Source of the DNA: Pseudomonas fluorescens
GTDB lineage: Bacteria; Pseudomonadota; Gammaproteobacteria; Pseudomonadales; Pseudomonadaceae
Reading direction: 5' to 3'
DNA: 64,000 nt
Assembly (NCBI RefSeq): GCF_000730425.1
Contig: NZ_CP008896.1
Coordinates: 2,852,001 to 2,916,000 of the forward strand
Under the pieces are notes generated by a model. The model ran no database searches and was not told the DNA's origin. It saw nothing but the letters and a program-made list of their open reading frames with translations. Numbering within the stretch: position 1 is the first letter of the stretch; each line of letters begins with the position of its first letter. The position numbers and the translations under genes were made by a program. Of the stretch, positions 61,029 to 64,000 are shown in pieces.

Positions 61029-62261
61029 ATGCCCAGTGAAACCCCGCTGCTGTTACGCCATCACCGTCCGTTCATTGCGTTTTGGCTGGCACGGATCTTT
61101 ACCGCCAGCGGCTTCCAGATGCTCACCGTGGCGATCGGCTGGAACCTCTACCAACTGACCGGCAATGTGCTGGACCTGGGGTTGGTAGGCCTGGTGGAAT
61201 TTGTCCCAAGGGTGCTGTTCATGCTGCATACCGGGCATGTCGCCGACCGCTACGAACGGCGCCGGGTCGCCGCCATTTGCCAGACGTTGCAGGCGTTGAT
61301 CGCCCTGGCGCTGGTCATCGGCAGCCTGACGGACAATGTCACCCGCGAGATGATTTTTATCCTCGCCTTCCTGCTGGGCTCGGCCCGCTCCTTTGAACTG
61401 CCCACCACCCAGGCGCTGTTGCCGAGCATCGTGCCCAGCGCCCTGTTTCCGCGGGCGGTGGCGGCGGCACAATCGGCCCAGCAATCGGCAACCATCGTCG
61501 CACCGGCCCTGGGCGGCCTGCTCTATGCCTTCGGCAGCGCCTGGGTGTATGGCCCCACCGTAGTGCTGTACCTGATTGCCTGCATGCTGACCCTCAACCT
61601 GCCCGCCCGGCAGACCCCTCTGAACAAGGGCAAGGCCACCCTGGACTCGTTGCTGGCGGGGATTCGTTTTATCCGCAGCCGGCCGGACATCCTCGGCGCG
61701 ATTTCCCTGGACCTGTTCGCCGTGCTGTTGGGCGGTGCCACGGCGTTGCTGCCGGTGTTTGCCAAGGACATTCTGCTGACCGGCCCCTGGGGCCTGGGGC
61801 TGCTGCGCTCGGCGCCGGCGGTTGGGGCGCTGTTGATGTCATTGTGGCTGGCGCGGTTTGCCGTGGACCGCCACGTGGGCCGCGTGATGTTTACCGCCGT
61901 CGGGGTATTTGGCGTGGCGACCATTGCCTTCGGCCTGTCCACCTCGTTCTGGTTCTCGCTGGCGGTGCTGGTCGTGCTGGGGGCGGCGGACATGATCAGC
62001 ATGGTGATCCGCGCCTCTTTCGTCCAACTGGAAACCCCCGATGAAATGCGCGGGCGGGTCAGTGCGGTCAATGGCTTGTTTATCGGGGCGTCCAATCAAT
62101 TGGGCGAATTCGAGTCCGGCGTCACCGCCCACTGGCTGGGCACGGTACCCGCCGTGGTACTGGGCGGGGTCGGCACGCTGGTGGTGACCGGGGTGTGGAT
62201 CAAGCTGTTCCCGACGCTGGCCAAACGGGACCGTATGCATACGCCGGTCGAGGCACCGTAA
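61029..62261 (+). CDS. MFS transporter (MFS_3/EntS-like exporter)
   Basis: This roughly 410-residue protein has 12 predicted helices. It starts near HHRPFIAFWLARIFTASGFQMLTVAIGWNLYQLTG and has the MFS loop motif HVADRYERRRV between helices 2 and 3. It resembles enterobactin-exporter-like MFS_3 permeases. The substrate is unknown and no siderophore genes are near. The ATG at 61029 is preferred; a GTG two codons upstream is possible. Confidence 0.82.
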   Translation: MPSETPLLLRHHRPFIAFWLARIFTASGFQMLTVAIGWNLYQLTGNVLDLGLVGLVEFVPRVLFMLHTGHVADRYERRRVAAICQTLQALIALALVIGSLTDNVTREMIFILAFLLGSARSFELPTTQALLPSIVPSALFPRAVAAAQSAQQSATIVAPALGGLLYAFGSAWVYGPTVVLYLIACMLTLNLPARQTPLNKGKATLDSLLAGIRFIRSRPDILGAISLDLFAVLLGGATALLPVFAKDILLTGPWGLGLLRSAPAVGALLMSLWLARFAVDRHVGRVMFTAVGVFGVATIAFGLSTSFWFSLAVLVVLGAADMISMVIRASFVQLETPDEMRGRVSAVNGLFIGASNQLGEFESGVTAHWLGTVPAVVLGGVGTLVVTGVWIKLFPTLAKRDRMHTPVEAP

Positions 62262-62264
62262 CCT

Positions 62265-62274
62265 TGTAGGAGCC
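62265..62274. repeat. REP half-site remnant
   Basis: TGTAGGAGCC is the outer arm of the TGTAGGAGC REP class without its core or partner. It lies in the 14 bp between two convergent genes. Confidence 0.4.
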
Positions 62275-62275
62275 A

Positions 62276-62722
62276 TCACTGGATGCGTAACTGAGTCACC
62301 AGGGTATTGCGCGGCGCGTTGATCGACGTATTGCTGTACTCGAACCAGCCCGCTGCACGAACATCCACGTCAAACACATAGATGTAGCCCATCAGCGTAC
62401 CGGCACCATTACACGCCTGGCTGATGGAGCCCACCTGGCAAATCGCCGTCTTTTGCCCCGCAAGCCGCGTCCCATCAAAGGTGGCGATGGAGTTATTGCC
62501 CAGCCCCACCTCCATCACCGAGATCCGCGTCAGCCCACGGTGCTGGCACTGCCGGGTGCTGTCGGCGCCCTCGGCGAGGGACTCGTTGCACGCCTGGGAC
62601 TGCACCTGGAACACCCGCACCTCGCTCAAGGCCGGTGCAGGCGCGCCCCACGCCGGTGCCGCCGCCAGCCACAGGCCGATACAGGCGAACGGAGCTAGAC
62701 TCCACGCGATGGCTTTTTTCAT
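62276..62722 (-). CDS. small secreted Cys-rich protein of unknown function
   Basis: This 148-residue protein has a signal peptide (MKKAIAWSLAPFACIGLWLAAAPAWGAPA). The mature domain is about 120 residues, beta-rich, with four Cys (QACNE, RQCQH, AICQV, QACNG) that could form two disulfides. It could belong to the YolA-type DUF4879 group, but I cannot confirm that. It is convergent with the MFS gene and divergent from the purine permease. The ATG at 62722 is chosen because it begins the signal peptide. Confidence 0.7.
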   Translation of the reverse strand: MKKAIAWSLAPFACIGLWLAAAPAWGAPAPALSEVRVFQVQSQACNESLAEGADSTRQCQHRGLTRISVMEVGLGNNSIATFDGTRLAGQKTAICQVGSISQACNGAGTLMGYIYVFDVDVRAAGWFEYSNTSINAPRNTLVTQLRIQ

Positions 62723-62881
62723 GCTCTGAATGACCCTGGACTGAACGTCGACGGAGTATGCCTTATGGCCACATTCAACAAAACCGAGGCCGGGCGCCAC
62801 AGGCCGTCGACCTGCTGGTATGATGCGCCGCTTTTTCCGATCCTCTGTAGAAAACACGCAGCGCTTGGCGCAGTTTGTGCT

Positions 62882-62897
62882 TTGACTTTGAGGTCAA
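62882..62897 (+). promoter_or_regulatory. inverted repeat before the purine permease gene
   Basis: TTGAC-N6-GTCAA lies about 40 bp before the permease ATG, inside a wider TTTG...CAAA context. It could be an operator or part of a promoter. Confidence 0.3.
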
Positions 62898-62933
62898 CAA
62901 ATCACGGCGCCAAACGCGCCACAGGGAGCAGGC

Positions 62934-64000
62934 ATGCTGGAAAAGCTGTTTCAACTCAAGGCACACAACACCAACGTGCGTACCGAGATTCTGGCCGGTA
63001 TCACGACATTCCTGGCCATGGCCTACATCCTGTTCGTCAACCCGAGCATCCTCGGCGAGACCGGCATGGACAAGGGCGCGCTGTTTGTCGCCACTTGCCT
63101 GGCGGCGGCCATCGGCTCGACGATCATGGGCCTGATCGCCAACTACCCGATTGCCCTGGCACCGGGCATGGGCCTGAACGCCTTCTTCACCTACACCGTG
63201 GTCCTGCACCTGGGCCATACCTGGCAAGTGGCACTCGGTGCGGTATTCATCTCTGCCGTGCTGTTTTTCCTGCTGTCGATCTTCCGCATCCGCGAATGGA
63301 TCATCAATGCCATCCCCCTGCCCCTGCGCTCGGCGATTGCCGCCGGTATCGGCCTGTTCCTCGCGCTGATTGCCCTGCATAACGCCGGGATCGTGGTGAG
63401 CAACCCGGCGACCATGCTGGGCATGGGCGACCTGGCGAAGCCGGCGCCGATCCTGGCCACCCTGGGTTTCTTCCTGATCGTGGCCCTGGAAGCCCTGAAA
63501 GTGCGCGGCGCCGTGCTGATCGGCATCCTCGCCGTGACCGTCGCGGCCATCGCGCTCGGTGTCACCCCGTTCGGCGGCGTGGTATCGATGCCACCGTCCC
63601 TGGCCCCGACCTTCCTGCAGCTGGATATCGCCGGCGCCCTCGACGTGGGCTTGATCAGTGTGATCTTCGCCTTCCTGTTCGTTGACCTGTTCGACAACTC
63701 CGGCACCCTGATCGGCGTCGCCAAGCGCGCCGGCCTGATGGGCAAGGACGGCCACATGCCGAAAATGGGCCGCGCCCTGATCGCCGACAGCACCGCGGCC
63801 ATGGCCGGTTCGCTGCTGGGCACCTCGACTACCACCAGCTACATCGAATCGGCTGCCGGTGTGAGTGCCGGTGGCCGCACCGGCCTGACCGCCATCGTGG
63901 TGGCGATCATGTTCCTGCTGGCGCTGTTCTTCTCGCCGCTGGCGGCCAGCGTCCCGGCGTTTGCCACCGCACCTGCGTTGCTGTTTGTCGCAGTGCTAAT
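62934..64000 (+). CDS. NCS2 family guanine/hypoxanthine/adenine permease (3' truncated by window end)
   Basis: The first about 355 residues are inside the window and no stop is reached. It is an AzgA/GhxP-type NCS2 proton-purine symporter: MLEKLFQLKAHNTNVRTEILAG, NPSILGETGMDKGALFVATCLAAAIGSTIMGL, ANYPIALAPGMGLNAFFTYTVV, and FDNSGTLIGVAKRAGLM with the family catalytic-like loop. About ten transmembrane helices are visible. GGGAG precedes the ATG at 62934. Substrate among purines cannot be fixed from sequence alone. Confidence 0.92.
   Translation, partial: MLEKLFQLKAHNTNVRTEILAGITTFLAMAYILFVNPSILGETGMDKGALFVATCLAAAIGSTIMGLIANYPIALAPGMGLNAFFTYTVVLHLGHTWQVALGAVFISAVLFFLLSIFRIREWIINAIPLPLRSAIAAGIGLFLALIALHNAGIVVSNPATMLGMGDLAKPAPILATLGFFLIVALEALKVRGAVLIGILAVTVAAIALGVTPFGGVVSMPPSLAPTFLQLDIAGALDVGLISVIFAFLFVDLFDNSGTLIGVAKRAGLMGKDGHMPKMGRALIADSTAAMAGSLLGTSTTTSYIESAAGVSAGGRTGLTAIVVAIMFLLALFFSPLAASVPAFATAPALLFVAVL

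Overview
The window is a stretch of core chromosome from a Pseudomonas, most likely of the P. fluorescens group. The evidence is the gene order (ndh, tRNAs, clpB, pgeF-rluD, bamD, minor pilins, ispH-fkpB-lspA-ileS-ribF-murJ, rpsT, proB-obgE-rpmA-rplU, ispB; then morA-glyA, cstA, mapZ-radA, ankB-katB-mscL-fpr, a LuxR solo, rlmG, cioAB), the near-identity of many proteins to known Pseudomonas families, and 15 or more interspersed REP/REPIN repeats of the two classes typical of fluorescent pseudomonads. I see no rRNA, prophage, insertion sequence, CRISPR array, toxin-antitoxin pair or defence island.

Layout. 1-3.1 kb: end of a secreted-protein gene, DUF1780 and DUF3094 genes, type II NADH dehydrogenase, and a four-tRNA cluster on the minus strand (Asn, Pro, Lys, then a second identical Pro beyond a terminator). 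3.2-9.2 kb: clpB behind a textbook sigma-32 promoter, pgeF and rluD, then bamD the other way. 9.3-13.4 kb: thiO and a reduced type IV minor-pilin cluster (pilV, pilW, pilX, pilE, with a FimT/GspH gene on the opposite strand) that lacks pilY1 and pilSR. 13.3-20.8 kb: a long minus-strand housekeeping run from murJ to ispH (isoprenoid, lipoprotein, tRNA charging, flavin and peptidoglycan functions). 21-26.5 kb: rpsT, creA-proB, obgE, rpmA-rplU and the divergent ispB.

26.6-38.8 kb: small and poorly characterised genes, including a Fur-box-controlled 85-residue protein, fklB, yqhA, a 606-residue lipoprotein of unknown function, a Lon-like AAA protease, a DUF3015/DUF4105 pair, a 3' relic of a chorismate mutase gene, and gdhA with a candidate ArgR operator. 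39-52 kb: ettA, the dual GGDEF/EAL protein MorA, glyA, the yjiA-ybdD-cstA group, the c-di-GMP receptor MapZ and radA. 52-64 kb: peroxide defence (katB-ankB), mscL, fpr, the LuxR solo ppoR, rlmG, the cyanide-insensitive oxidase cioAB with a 55-residue DUF2474 companion and an ANR box upstream, an MFS exporter, a small secreted Cys-rich protein, and the start of a purine permease that runs off the window.

Nothing here is a clear undescribed multi-gene system. The points most worth a second look are the trimmed pilin cluster, the extra tRNA-Pro, the chorismate-mutase relic, the regulatory sites (sigma-32, Fur, ArgR, ANR) and the uncharacterised 606-residue lipoprotein.
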